Assembly: GCA_017562135.1 (NCBI GenBank)
Contig: QEYB01000377.1
Span: 62,001-126,000 of the forward strand
Direction: 5' to 3'
DNA from: Dipylidium caninum
Taxonomy: Eukaryota; Platyhelminthes; Cestoda; Cyclophyllidea; Dipylidiidae
Length of the DNA: 64,000 bases
Below, piece by piece: positions 51,007-62,290 of the stretch. Made by a program: the position numbers and the translations under genes. The stretch's first letter is position 1. The number at the start of each line of letters is the position of its first letter. The notes beneath the pieces are model-generated. The model made no database searches, was not told where the DNA came from, and saw nothing but the letters and a program-made list of their open reading frames with translations.

Positions 51007-54000
51007 TGGCAGTTCAAGTTATTCGAGCTAGCGGCAGAGTTCAAAAATAGTTGGGTTTTTTGGAACCTTTGACGACGGCGCGACTTTCTTTTGTTGTGCA
51101 TTTCCCGAAACACGAATATTGTCGGCACATTTACGTCATTTCCCGCCTCTCTTGTTACCACGGCGATAATTAAGTAAATTCACAAGGACGTACGACCTCT
51201 GAGGCGAATTCAATGGGCTTGTCTTCCCCTCGGCCGCGCGGCGTCCGCCTGTCAAACCGCTGTCGTCACGGGGAAGGTGAATATGTGATAAGATAAGCGC
51301 GAATCTACGGCTCCACGAGACGATATGTGGCGTTCACCGCCGTTTCACCAATGAATAGCACCCATTTGCCTGAAAAGGTGCTTTCTGTGATGGGACGTTC
51401 AACTTCATCAAGTACTACTTATGACGATTTCAGCCTACCTCAAAATATTTTGTATATTCCATTTAAGTGTTTTCTGTATACCGGAAGATAAAAGACCAGG
51501 CTTTACTAAGCGAGCGGAATTGCGAATGGAGAAACTTTTTACTCCTTACTTCGACAAATTAATAATTAACTCGAAGGCATTAATTCGTTCCTCCTCATAA
51601 ACTTGCCTTCTGCAATCATAGGAGGTCATTTTCGCTCTTATCCGAGGCATTCGCTTTATAACTTGTTGTATCGCCTTTATTTGCCCCCAGGGGAATGGAG
51701 AAACCAGGTGTTATTTTGTTTAAACACACTCAGCGTTAAGCGAAACTCTCTCGGGAGACTTGTACAGTTGAATTTATAACCGGTCTGTTAAATAAAAAAA
51801 ATTAATGAGTTTTGTGGACGACTTCCGTTTGGACACTGGCAGACGCGCGTGCATCTCCACAGGATCGCACTGCAGAAATTCATTCCTTGAGAGGTAAAGA
51901 ATGTTTGGCCACCAAACCCTCCTTCATCGGTTAATTATTCGGGTAAGTTGCCAAGTACGTTTATTATGCATGCCGCTTTACCCGCAGTGGCGCGGTTCGT
52001 TGGCGAAGTCCTTTTGATAAGCCCCGACACTGCCACGGACTTCCAAAGTGGGGAGGCGCGGAGTCGGTGTCTTTACTGCGGTTAAATTTAGCTTGGCAGA
52101 CATTACTGCGTAGTACCTGGTGGCTTTGTTAGCCACACGGGTTGACGGCATCGACAAACACCAGTGTCCGCCAGGGTAGGAGGAACGCCATGAATAGCTG
52201 TCAACAGCCATTCTAGGCTGACGGTTTTGACCCTGACATATGAACATTCGAGGGACTACAAAGTTGGTGGGTGTATGTGATTTTAATTTTCCCCCAATCA
52301 AATGTTCTTGTGTAGGTCGAAGGGATCTACTTCTCCACTAATAAGTAGTATAGACGAACGAGGGAACCAATGACTGTTCTCTCTTCTCCCTATGTAATTC
52401 CTGGAGTGACGGACTAAATTGACAACTGCGGGCGTTTATATTCATGGTGTAGTAGCGCCTGTAAGTTGTTTTTTATTGGGGGAAAGTTTGGCGTGGGGGT
52501 TGATGCTGCGACTGGGAGAGACTCGGTCGTGTCCCCCTCGCAGCTGTTAGTCGAACCGTAAGGCTGGAGATTTGCCAAAAGTTATAACCGTTCATTCAAC
52601 CACCTCCTAGTTATTAATAAGCCACGAAGGCCTGGGCGGCGATTTCCCATTGGCGCGTAAAGGCGAGGGAAGAAGATGACGGCGATGCTTAAAGCGAAAT
52701 GCCATTTAACACACAAGTGCGGTATAGGAGGCATCAAGAAGCCGGCTTTGCGAAATGAGTTTAAGTAAAGGTCAAATGACCATCAAACTGTAGGCGAGAG
52801 GAGATCACACCTCTGTGCGCCGTAGCCACACCTTCGGTCGTGATTCCAACAAGCGTCCAACCATCCGCCTCTCAGCCGGACTCCGTCACGACTTCCCGGC
52901 CAAACTGTATCCCCAAATGGCAAACCACACTGGAGGAAGCTACGAGGGGCAAGCAATGAAGTAAAGACAAAGCACAAACTATCTCGTTCCATCCGCAGAA
53001 TTGTGACTACGCCTAATCGCATCTGGCAAATTTAACTGTTGCACGTTTCCCTACTTCAAGAGTGGCCATCACGCGGGACTTTGAACCTCTGCGGCACTAT
53101 TTTTCACGCCCTAAATGCCTTGGTCGCTGACTCTTTCCTTCTGGAAGGGCGGCGACAACACCGAGAAATGTGAGACACTTTTTGAAGATCCTGCCTCGTT
53201 GAAGTTATTCCTTCGGATAAATTTTGTTTTACCGGTGCATTTGACGAAACGCGCCTTAGACGAACTATTTCTGCACCTCCTCCTTAAGAATGTGAAGCCC
53301 ATTTTTTGTCAGTTCATCCGAAGTTGCTCGAAAAGTAGTCATTTTCCGACATTTCTTCGTTTTGATAACACATGTCCCGGGGTAGCACCTTAAGCGATTA
53401 AAAATTTCAGTGGGGAGAGGCATGGTCTTTGGCAACTTTGCAGTCTACAGACGAAAAGGTGGAAAAATCGGTGCATTTGGTTGAGGCCCAAAACTTTCGA
53501 TCGCAGGCTCCACATCGCCCTGCTTTTCTTCAGTAAGCGGGGTAAAACGGTTCCACATTCGCCTGAATGGCTTCAGGTTGAAGGTTTAGATCAGCATTTA
53601 CCTCTTACGTGCCTCTCTGGCCAAATTCCCTATATCGTAGTCAATTTGCTGCCTAAATGCCGGTGGATGTGACCAAAAAGTGTGAAAAACTCCGACAATT
53701 GGGACTTAGAAGCTCACGGAGTCACTCTAGCATAACCTCGAGAACTTGTATTATTTGAACCTTAAAAAAGTTATTTTGCCTTACACTATGGGTTAGCAAA
53801 ATAGGCGAGTGTCACTTTCTCAACACTCATCTTTGTGACGCACAGTTCGCATCCCTCTAAATATGAGTGTAGCGTTATGTAAACTGCAGTTGCTGCCTTT
53901 GAATCGTCAAACGGACGCAATAACTGAGGCCACGCACCAAACTCATACATACTGGCAATTCCTGTAAATTTCGAGTGATAACTCAGTGATTAAGGCGACA

Positions 54001-54060
54001 ACGGCAATAGAAAAATATAAACTTCGCTATTTGCAAATTGGAACATGAAATTTCGCGCCA
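51007..54060. other. Intergenic DNA
   Basis: Moderate GC. Short ORFs occur on both strands (for example 51978-52301 minus and 53115-53393 plus), with no recognised domain or repeat. Confidence 0.4.
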
Positions 54061-54093
54061 TCTAAATTAACCAAATGTTTTGAGATGGTCTGG

Positions 54094-54129
54094 CCAATCA
54101 GAGGGCCGAGGAGAGATGCGCTGGCCAAT
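54094..54129 (+). promoter_or_regulatory. Orphan pair of CCAAT boxes
   Basis: Two plus-strand CCAAT boxes, both inside CTGGCCAATCAG, lie 31 bp apart start to start (54094-54098 and 54125-54129). A reverse-oriented ATTGG follows near 54152. The spacing and context match the pair in front of the GPCR gene. An ATG at 54234 is followed within 20 bp by CGGGTAGGT, which could be a donor site, but no gene can be built from it. Confidence 0.4.
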
Positions 54130-54249
54130 CAGGTGGGTGTCTTTGCCAGATTGGTCGAAGGCATTTGAACGCGTTTTCCAGGGCACCACCTGAAATACTA
54201 CTGTAAAGTTAAGTAGTATCCAAGGCGACAAGGATGACACCTAATCGGG

Positions 54250-56049
54250 TAGGTGCTATGAGGACGGTATCAAGCAAACTCAATGAAGACATTCATGCTA
54301 ATAATGACTTCCTAATTTCCCACTTTACTTTCACCAGAGTCAGAAATTTTCCTTTATGAATTTTTCCTCATCGGAGGTGCAGCCGGTCAGATGAAAGATG
54401 ACATTTTTAAGCCCAGGTATTTTGATGTACATCTTCAAAATTCACCGTGTTAGTAGGCATTTTGTCATGAAAATGGAGTCTCCACCACCTCGGCTTTTTC
54501 GAGTTATATGAACTTGAATTATTGAAACCTTCTATTAAAAGCGCGTTTAACGGAGCCGCCACCTTTGTTTTATTATTCCTTCCAGCCCCTTGCGATAGAG
54601 GTAAAGAGACTTACTCCCGAGTCTTTAATATTTAACCGGCAAGTTTGTTTTCACCTCTTCTACTTCCCTTCCCTCTTCTCGTACCAAGGAAGAATTCTTC
54701 TCGCACAATGCAACATTTTTAATACCTTAAAATTATTTAATCAGGAGTTGCAATTTCAAAAATTTCAACTGTCACGGAAACCGTCAAAGATGGGCTGCCG
54801 GTTGTCAAGAGGACTTATGGCCTTCAGAAGGGTACACGAGAGACCAAATGTACTCCCGTAGTCCTATGCTGGCGGGCAGGCAGGATTAATTGGAGGGCAA
54901 CGGCGACGCAGGCATCTAAAATTAGCCGACATTTTGCCAGTGACGCAATTAACCATAAAATAAATGGGGTAGTGCTAAAATACTGGGGAGAATAAATAGA
55001 GGTGGTTGTTAATCAAAGCTTTTGCTTCTCAACTAACACAGAAAAACCTACGGGTGAACAAATCTTCCTCGATATTTTCTCCGGTTTTCGGCTGGGACAT
55101 CTTTAGAGGTGGAGCCGGCCAATGGGCACCCGAAAGTCCCTCCGCTGAACAGCTCTGCTCAGACTCGTTGTGCTGCATGCACAGCTGAACCCCTCGAAGT
55201 GGGTTTAGGTCGGAGGCACTCAAGTGTTCTCCATGCCTGGGATGGCCGGGTCTTAGCGATAGCCTTCCGAGGAGGACGGGGAGGAAATTCGCGGGAACGA
55301 AGTAGCGCGTAGTCCAAAAGGAAACCACTCGGGTATTAAGAAATCACATTGGAAGAAGAGACAGAGGAAAGGTTGAGTTGGAACCCAACAAGGAAAGCAG
55401 GGCACCTTTAGATATCTGACTTCTCCTCCATCTTATTTAAGTTTTGCTTACTTCCTTTGGAAGAAGTCGTTTGGGGCGTTGGTTGTTGAAGTGGCATGCG
55501 TTTGGGCCACGACAGGGGGCAAGCGATTGGCGAACAAGCCACTCCTTGGTACCGGGGGTTTCGGAACCCTTGTCTGGAGGCTTTCTCTGGCCAACTCGCC
55601 ATGGCATGGCTTCCCACCTGATTTTATCCCACCTCCACCGGCTTAAAGCCTCCCATTGTCACTACGTTGCATTCATAATGGACTCTGGGTCACGTGGAGA
55701 GAATTTGTTTGCCCCAACGGGCGAAACGTGTCTCCGCTGGCGCTGCTGGTGGGATCAACTGCCCTCCGCGGCCCAACTTGCAATCTTCACCTCACTAATA
55801 AAGTTAACGAGATGCCACGGGGCGACATGATAGCAGATTTGATCCAAATGGCCGAGTTCTCTCTGCTACTAACACGCGGTGTTGAGTTTACACAACTTTT
55901 CTTCCAAAGCACCACTTGTTTCTCGACTTTTTGCGTCACTTAAAGCCCATTAGCTCGGTGTTAGAGCCTTTAGGCCGATGCGGCGAAAAAATACTGCCGC
56001 TATTAACTACAAAAATCATCTTAACGCTTCGTCTCATTTAACTTCACTA
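54250..56049. other. Intergenic DNA
   Basis: AT-rich at first and GC-richer later. ORFs at 54565-54861 and 55444-55830 show no recognised motif. Confidence 0.4.
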
Positions 56050-56613
56050 CTATAGAGAATGATTTAGTGATTTTGCATTCTTCTTCAGAATAGGAATCGT
56101 ATAAGTGCCTGCCTTTGCTCGAACAGAGTCACTTCCACCGTCCAGACTGTTCTCCTCCGGACACGCTGCAGTAGGACGGGGCAAACACTGTCGGCTGTGC
56201 GTTTTTCTCGTTGGTGTGACTGACGGACAGATTTTACAGTGTTCGGTTAAGGTGATGCCGCGACTGACCGCGGCGAGACCGAGTTCGAATGACTGCCTGG
56301 TAAGACCAGGTTCCGCCTCGACTCGCTGGGTAGACGACTGGCTTTCATGGATGCTACGCTCGAGGTCATCATGGAGTCTCAGCACTTCCGTTCAGCGAGA
56401 CTTAGCGTATTCCGCTGACTCCCGGCCAACTTCGCCCCCCATTTGCCTTGCTATTGTCTTGGTCGCAGGCTGGAATAGCACGGCGAGCATCCTCTTTGCC
56501 CACCGGTGTCGGGAGTAGCAACAGGCTATCCCGTCTTGGTGGATTTGAGTCGCTAGCCTCGGCAGTTTGGGCTCTTGAAGTCCAGAAAATGGGGAAAAAC
56601 CCAGAGGAGTCAT
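56050..56613 (-). pseudogene. Unrecognised coding-like stretch with one in-frame TGA
   Basis: A single minus-strand frame stays open from 56613 to the stop at 56050, except for one TGA at 56392-56394. The part after the TGA contains a charged, helix-like segment (LRLHDDLERSIHESQ) and then a Cys-containing segment (TEHCKICPS). The run of about 187 codons with a single stop, in DNA of ordinary composition, hints at a decayed gene or a domesticated repeat. A minus-strand frame at 56402-56659 is open as well. No family is recognised. Confidence 0.22.
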
Positions 56614-58778
56614 CTTCTCCTGACAGCAGGGCTAAGTAAAAACTAAGGCAGAAAGCCACGGGGTGAGTAGTGGTTTATCTGTGACTTCCGAGGGAAGTTG
56701 TGAGAAGAGACAATTTTGGCCCAATGAAACCCGGGGATGCCCCATTTCCACCAACCCTTTTGAAAATCTAACTACAATTAAACATTTTATTGCGTTTAGC
56801 GGCTGTCACGATGACGGTGCGTCGCCAGCGTCTTCAACGACCCTTTAACGCTGCCTCAGAGTCGGTGGCGGCCTCCGAGGACCGACACCGACGACTGCGG
56901 CCGCTGTGAGCCATCAAAGAGACAAGTCCATACTGTCCCTTCCTCTTCTAAATTGCAACGACGCCAAATGCATCAAAGTGCTTCTCCCACTGCACCAACC
57001 TCTGTTGTCGAAGTTGCAGAGGTTGCTCTGCCTCTCTACTTAACCGTGAATCGCTCAAATGCCTAATCGGTTCATTCCGGTCTTTAAAATCCATTCTCTA
57101 CGATCACCTGTCTACTGGCACCCGTGGGATATCCTATTTGGGAAGAAGACTATCTGAACCCTTTGTTGTTGCGCCTAAGGGAGTTGAGGAGGCAGATTCG
57201 GACCTTCCGAATGGCCGCGCCAAAAGAATACATTTGTGTGGAAATAATTTATCCCAGGAAGCCAGGAAAACCCTCCTGAACCTCATACGTCTTCCTCTTA
57301 ACTCACCTGCCTGTAGTTTACTTTAGGAGGGGACACGTGACTTGGCAGAATTATCCCTTGTAAGTATGCCCCTCCGGCTACTTTACCTGTCTCTGTTGTC
57401 CGAGTCACGTGCCCGTCGCCGCAGTGTCTGACGAGCTTCTGTGGTTACGGCAAGCAATGGCGGACTGCGGGCTGACAATACACGAGGGGCGGTGGGTTGG
57501 GTGGCCAGGTCCTTCTCCGATCCCTCGTGGCCTCACTAATTTATCCACTTCTCCGGTTGCCCGCCTCTCCACTCACTGTCCTGACAAAAGTTATCGTCTC
57601 TGTACCCACCGAAGGCGAAGTTCGAGGAAAGGTGAACTTCCAACGCGACAGATGCCAGGCTGGGGAAGCGAGCATTGGTGTTGCGGGCTTTTCCCGAAGG
57701 TTTTTTTGGAGACCCTTTTCCTCTGCGAGTCATTCGCAGCGTTTCTCATCGTCACACGACGAAGAAAAGTCGCCGTGGTGTGTCAAAAACTCAAGGACTG
57801 GGCAGACACAGCATGGACGAGGCGGGTGGAGCATGTCTAAAACACGGGCTGCCTCGAGGCCAGACGCATTGTGGATGGCTCCTGAAAGATGCTCTCGGGA
57901 GCAGAGGGGGAATCCTCTCACCGTCCTCACCTTCTTCCTCAACGTTGGCCCCAACAGCAACGTGCGGTGGAGGACGGAGTGTATGGTGCGAATTCTGCCT
58001 CTGTGGCGGCAAGAAATCAGTCGCGCAGGAGGAGGACATTTCGTAAGACTTTGTCCCGTCTTCGGTGGCGGCATCTCTGCGCCCCGGTGGATGCTTCCCT
58101 CGGCGCTGCCTTTCAATTGAATGCGTATTAACGCCTACATTGCGACTCAGCCGCGAAGCGAATGGACAATTTCTCCGACCGACTCAAAGGGAGGCCGATT
58201 TTGCACTACAATGAAAATGTGGGAAAAGTGGCACTTTTCGATGTCAACTTTGGTTTGGCTGCAAGTGCAAGTGACATGTCTTTAAGTACTATCGTCCTGC
58301 TTTATGCCAACTTCTTAACTAGGCGTGTTTCGCGTAGCATCTTGGCTGAGGAAGCATGGACAGCAGGGAGGGTGGAGAGGCGCCAGATTGCACCACCCTC
58401 TCGACTGCGATGGACAAACTAGGCGAGCAGTGTCTTGTCCTCGCCTGACCTTCCATAGTCCGTGCAGTGGTCCGCTCCCCTCCCGATCGGTGCCCGCTGC
58501 TCCGGGCCTGTCTGGCTCAATGAAGACGTCTACGGACGGAGCGACTGAGTTTGATCATGTGGCAATGCTGACGGAAAACATGTTTATTTGGTCGGCGGAG
58601 AGGCAGCCTTCAAGTGACGTGTTGTGGTGGGTGGAACAGCACTTGACTCTCACCAAAGCAGACCGAAATACCATTGCTGCGGTAATTCCAGCATCAGCAA
58701 CTCCATTTACTTGAGCACAAACACTTTTCCGACTTTGTAGCGGTAGAAATGACGTGGTCGTGACATGACAGAGGAATG
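56614..58778. other. Intergenic DNA with overlapping ORFs
   Basis: Overlapping open frames at 57497-58120 and 57675-58046 (plus) and 57730-58116 (minus) share the same DNA and carry no known motif. They are treated as chance. A plus-strand ORF at 58325-58714 is unassigned. Confidence 0.4.
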
Positions 58779-58890
58779 ATTTGACAGGCGATGGCACCAC
58801 TTGCGAAATTGTCGTCCCGCAGCCGCCTTTTGATCATTCTCGGCGTAGGTGCCGGCGCTGCGTCTCTTTCGTGGGAGGCAACGCGGTGGG
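58779..58890 (+). repeat. Direct repeat, copy 1, upstream of the mariner relics
   Basis: The segment beginning ACAGGCGATG and containing CCTTTTGATCATTC is repeated, with divergence, at about 59638-59720. It lies just outside the recognisable transposase fragments and may be part of the ancestral element or flanking DNA duplicated with it. Confidence 0.6.
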
Positions 58891-59204
58891 CCGACGTTGG
58901 GTCATTTGGGACGCCACTCCTCCTCGCCCCGCCGCTCCTGTGCCCACTCGAGAGGTGCGGACAAAAACAGGCCTCGTTGGGCTTCCACGAGGACAGTTTT
59001 TGTCGCTAACATGCTCAAAGTGCCAAATTTATATATTTTTTCGAATTGTTTTAACTCATACCTTTCATTTAAGGAAACATTTATATCGTGTAGGCGTGTT
59101 GTTCCGTTTCTGCCTCAAGTTGAAATGGAAGAGCAAGACGTACGCTTCAGTCATAATCTGCGCTATTATTTTTAAAAAAAAGACAAGATGACATCGCAAG
59201 TAAA

Positions 59205-59640
59205 AGGGAAGTTATATGCTCCGGATGGGAATGAAGCCTTGGAAGCGACACAATGTCGTCGAAATTAGTCTGCGGAATTTTGTTCTGGTGATTTTTACTG
59301 AAAAATGCCCACCAGTCCGGGCGTCCGTCCACTTGGAGTCGACGAGACCCACGTCGAGTCGGATGGTCGACAGAGCACAACTTGTGAGGTGGCAGAGAAG
59401 CTCGGATGCGAAACGCAAAGAAGCATTGAAAGTAAAGTGACAAAAACTTGCTTATGGCAGGAAACCAGTTTGAGGGAATTTAATTTGACACAACGCGTTA
59501 GCAGCGTCTGTGACTCGCAGCATGTGGAAGGCAGCGAGGTTTTTCAATTGTTGGAAAGATTAGCTGCTGGCGAAGAAAAGTGGGGAGTTGGGAACAAAGA
59601 GATTGCGGCTGATGCAGAATGAACTCGCCCAGACGACGAC
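59205..59640 (+). mobile_element. Mariner transposase relic, copy A (N-terminal half)
   Basis: Plus-strand translation shows, in order, a GVDETHVES segment, a helix-turn-helix segment with EVAEKLGC, an NLTQRV segment near 59485 and GEEKW at 59569-59583. These match the layout of mariner transposases up to the first catalytic region (usually GDEKW; here the first Asp is Glu). After about 59640 the similarity stops. Stops and frame changes make it non-functional. The nearest family match is Tc1/mariner, mariner branch. Confidence 0.75.
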
Positions 59641-59730
59641 AGGCGATGCTCCCGCTGACAAAATTGTCCCTTTTGATCATTCCCGGTATGGGCGCTGCGC
59701 CGCTTTGGTGGGAGGTGCCGTATTCTTTTC
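59638..59730 (+). repeat. Direct repeat, copy 2
   Basis: Diverged copy of 58779-58890, at the junction between mariner relics A and B. A second shared block (AAGACAAGATG, then CGGATGGGAAT..AAGCCTTGGAAG) occurs at about 59178-59245 and 59740-59796. Confidence 0.6.
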
Positions 59731-59736
59731 AAAAAA

Positions 59737-59791
59737 AGACAAGATGGCATCGCAGGCAAAAATTTCTATGTCACGGATGGGAATTAAGCCT

Positions 59792-59835
<44 letters not shown>

Positions 59836-60345
59836 TTGTTCGGGTGATTTTCGCTGACAAATGCCCTACAGTCCGGGCGTCCGTCCAACACGTGAGGTCG
59901 CAGAGAAGCTCAGATGCGAATCGCGCACGAGAATGAAGAGTAAAATGATAAAATCTTGGTTATAGTGAAAAACTCGGACTTCGGATTTCACTCCACTTTG
60001 GGGGAATTTAATTTGACGCAACGCGTTACCAGCGTCTGCGACTCGTAGCATCTGAAAGGCAGCGAAGTTGTTCAATTGTTGGAAAGATCAGCTGCTGGCG
60101 ACGAAAAGTGGAGAGTTGGGAGCAAAGTTAACCGCAAGAGGTCGTGCCTGATGCAGGAAGAACTTGTCCAGACGACATCGAAAGCAGAGATTCGCCAGAA
60201 AAGGATGATGCTGTCAGTCTGGTGGGAACAAAAGAAGAATTCGGCACTTTAAACCTTTGCCGAACAACCAAACGGTCAATTCGAACAACTCTCCGAACTG
60301 AGCGACGCAAACATTTCGTGGCAAAAGTGGCCAGATGTGTCAAAT
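59737..60345 (+). mobile_element. Mariner transposase relic, copy B
   Basis: This relic contains SGDF and TREVAEKL segments, then NLTQRV, then GDEKW at 60097-60111 with the first catalytic Asp intact. It continues with NRKRS, QTTSKAEI and SVWW (ending 60225), and then LPNNQTVNSN in another frame. The order and wording are those of mariner transposases. It is broken by several stops and frameshifts and by a GA microsatellite. It runs directly into copy C. Confidence 0.85.
59796..59832 (+). repeat. (AG)n microsatellite inside mariner copy B
   Basis: About 18 AG units interrupting the N-terminal part of the transposase relic. Confidence 0.9.
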
Positions 60346-60985
60346 CGTCCGCGAGTCGGTGCATCCGAAAGGCTTCGAAGTTGATGCACTTCTGAAAAGA
60401 CTAACCACCGGTGACGGAAAGTAGAGAGAGAGAGAGAAGACTACTGAACAAAAGAGATCGTGGCTGATGCAGGATGAACTCGCTCAGACGACATGGAAAG
60501 CAGAGATTCGTCAAAAATAAAAAAAAAGATTGTTCTGATCGTCTGATGTGAGCATTAAAGGAATTCGGGCAATTTAAACCTTTGCCGAACGAACAAACGG
60601 TCAATTCGAACGTGAACGTGGAACAACTCGCCGAACTGAGCGACGCAGACATTTAGTGGCAAACGTGGCCAGACGTGAAAAGCGGTGAAGGTGGCGTTTT
60701 CCGCCATGACAATGCGGAGCCCCTCACTTTTCTGGTGCCTTCGTCGGTAATTTTTGCACCTTCGTAGGCAAGCGTCGACGGCTCCACGACGAGGCCGCGA
60801 CTCGGCGCCTTCCAGACTGCCACTCATTTCGTCGGAGAATTGCCAACGACGCCAGCGATGTCAAGTCACACGTGATCCAAATTCTTGACAGTAAAGAATA
60901 TGAATTTTATGTACTTGGAATTATCAGACCGCCTGACCGCTGGCAAAGTGTCATTGCCAAAAACGGATCGCACCTAACTAAAAAA
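60345..60985 (+). mobile_element. Mariner transposase relic, copy C (C-terminal half)
   Basis: It starts within the segment before the first catalytic region (LLKRLTTGDGK, 60388-60420) and repeats KRSW and QTTWKAEI. It then reads LPNEQTVNSN, HDNA at 60705-60716 (second catalytic Asp) and PDCHSFR near 60812-60832 (third Asp). The C-terminal part reads DVKSHVIQ, then GII..PDRWQSVIAKNG up to about 60980. The two Asp codons are 107 nt apart, consistent with a DD34D spacing across a small frameshift. Stops and frameshifts show it is dead. Confidence 0.85.
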
Positions 60986-61896
60986 GAAAGTTTGTTTTTC
61001 AGCAAGGATTTTGAATCTTTACCTTTACTTAAAATCAGTTATCACTCAGTTGTCAGCTCATTAGTTTGACAGGTTTAAATGTTTTGAGAAGTGGATATCC
61101 TGCTTTTACTGGGGGTCTGCCACTGTCCCTATGAGATGCTCTCTGAGTGTCTCGGCCGCGATTTATGCGTCGTTCGGGGCTGTCCGATGAGAGGCAGCCA
61201 CTGGCCGCATGAAAGACAGACTTGGCTCTGTGAGTCGTCGGCCTTGGCCAACTGTCTGACGGCCAAGTTGGGGATCCGCGAGCCACGATACTCCACCGTT
61301 CGCGAGGTCCTCGGTGGATTTGGGGAAATGCGCCGTTCTGCGCATTTACTTACCTCCCCCCCACAGGCATTTTAGCCTTTGACAAGGCATGTTGTTAGCG
61401 GTGCATGCCCCCGAATCCAGGAATCCACAGTCCATGCGTCCTGTGCGACACTTGGCGCCCCGTGGAACTCGAGCAGCGTCTTTGAACGCTCTCACGTCGG
61501 AGATTGCAGGAATGAGCACTCAAAGAGAGACGCACGATCGCTGTTTGCCTCCGTGTTAACACCGCCGGAGATAACCGAACTCTCGAAAACATCGCTAGTC
61601 CCGACAGTGAGGTCATTTCTCCGTCTGGGAACTTCCGCGGGGGGAATCGCGCACTTTCTGCCCCATAGCGGAACAAAGAGGACCATCCGCTGCTGACGTG
61701 TGAGAGTCTTTCGCAATGGGCATCATTTAGTTGTTTTGAGACGAACGGTTCTGCGCCTCCAAGGCGGTGATGCCCGCTTCCCACACATTCGTCGCACTTT
61801 GCGTGGCGGAAGAAATGTTCTTCAGCGACCCATCACATCATTCGCCCCCCAAGGTGTCATTCCAGTCGTTGATTAGAACGTGTGTATTTATAATGA
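60986..61896. other. Intergenic DNA right of the mariner cluster
   Basis: A possible 3' end of the mariner element should lie in the first 100 bp, but I could not define a terminal inverted repeat. The ORFs at 61091-61375 and 61395-61784 show no known motif. Confidence 0.35.
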
Positions 61897-61950
61897 GAAA
61901 AAGTGAATGCAAAAAGGCGTCATAATGGCTGAAATAGTGAATACGGGGTA
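61897..61950 (+). repeat. Degenerate direct repeat, copy 1
   Basis: A segment of about 54 bp (AAAAAGTGAATG..GGCTGAAATAGTGAATACG) is repeated at 62237-62290 at roughly 75-80% identity, 340 bp further on. Confidence 0.5.
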
Positions 61951-62236
61951 GATAGATGAAACATGTGGGCGAGTTTGCAAAAAGAGAATGGTGTGATGTG
62001 TACAAAATCCCTGCGGTGGGGAAATACAATGTATTTTAATTAGAAATTTAACCCGGAACGAAACTCCGATTAGAGATGACTGAGGGGCGGATCTGAAGGC
62101 GTGTTAGAGAGGGGCAAACAATAATCTCCAAGTGACCATTGGAGCACAATACTTTGCGACTCCACAGTCAAAAGGTAAAAACGAGGCAGCCAGTGAAAAA
62201 TTCATTAGTTGATGAGCACGACCTCATTCATCAAAG

Positions 62237-62290
62237 GAAAAAGTGATTGAAAAAGGCCTGAGGATGGCTACAACTGTGAATACGAGGGTG
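62237..62290 (+). repeat. Degenerate direct repeat, copy 2
   Basis: Partner of 61897-61950; shares the AAAAAGTGA start and the GTGAATACG end. Confidence 0.5.

Noticed and set aside
56281..56320. tRNA-like B-box (GAGTTCGAAT) with a perfect 5-bp hairpin at 56296-56310
   Set aside because: No A-box, acceptor stem or anticodon arm could be placed around it.
57497..58120. 207-codon plus-strand ORF
   Set aside because: Several other frames are open over the same DNA, and no motif or exon structure supports it.
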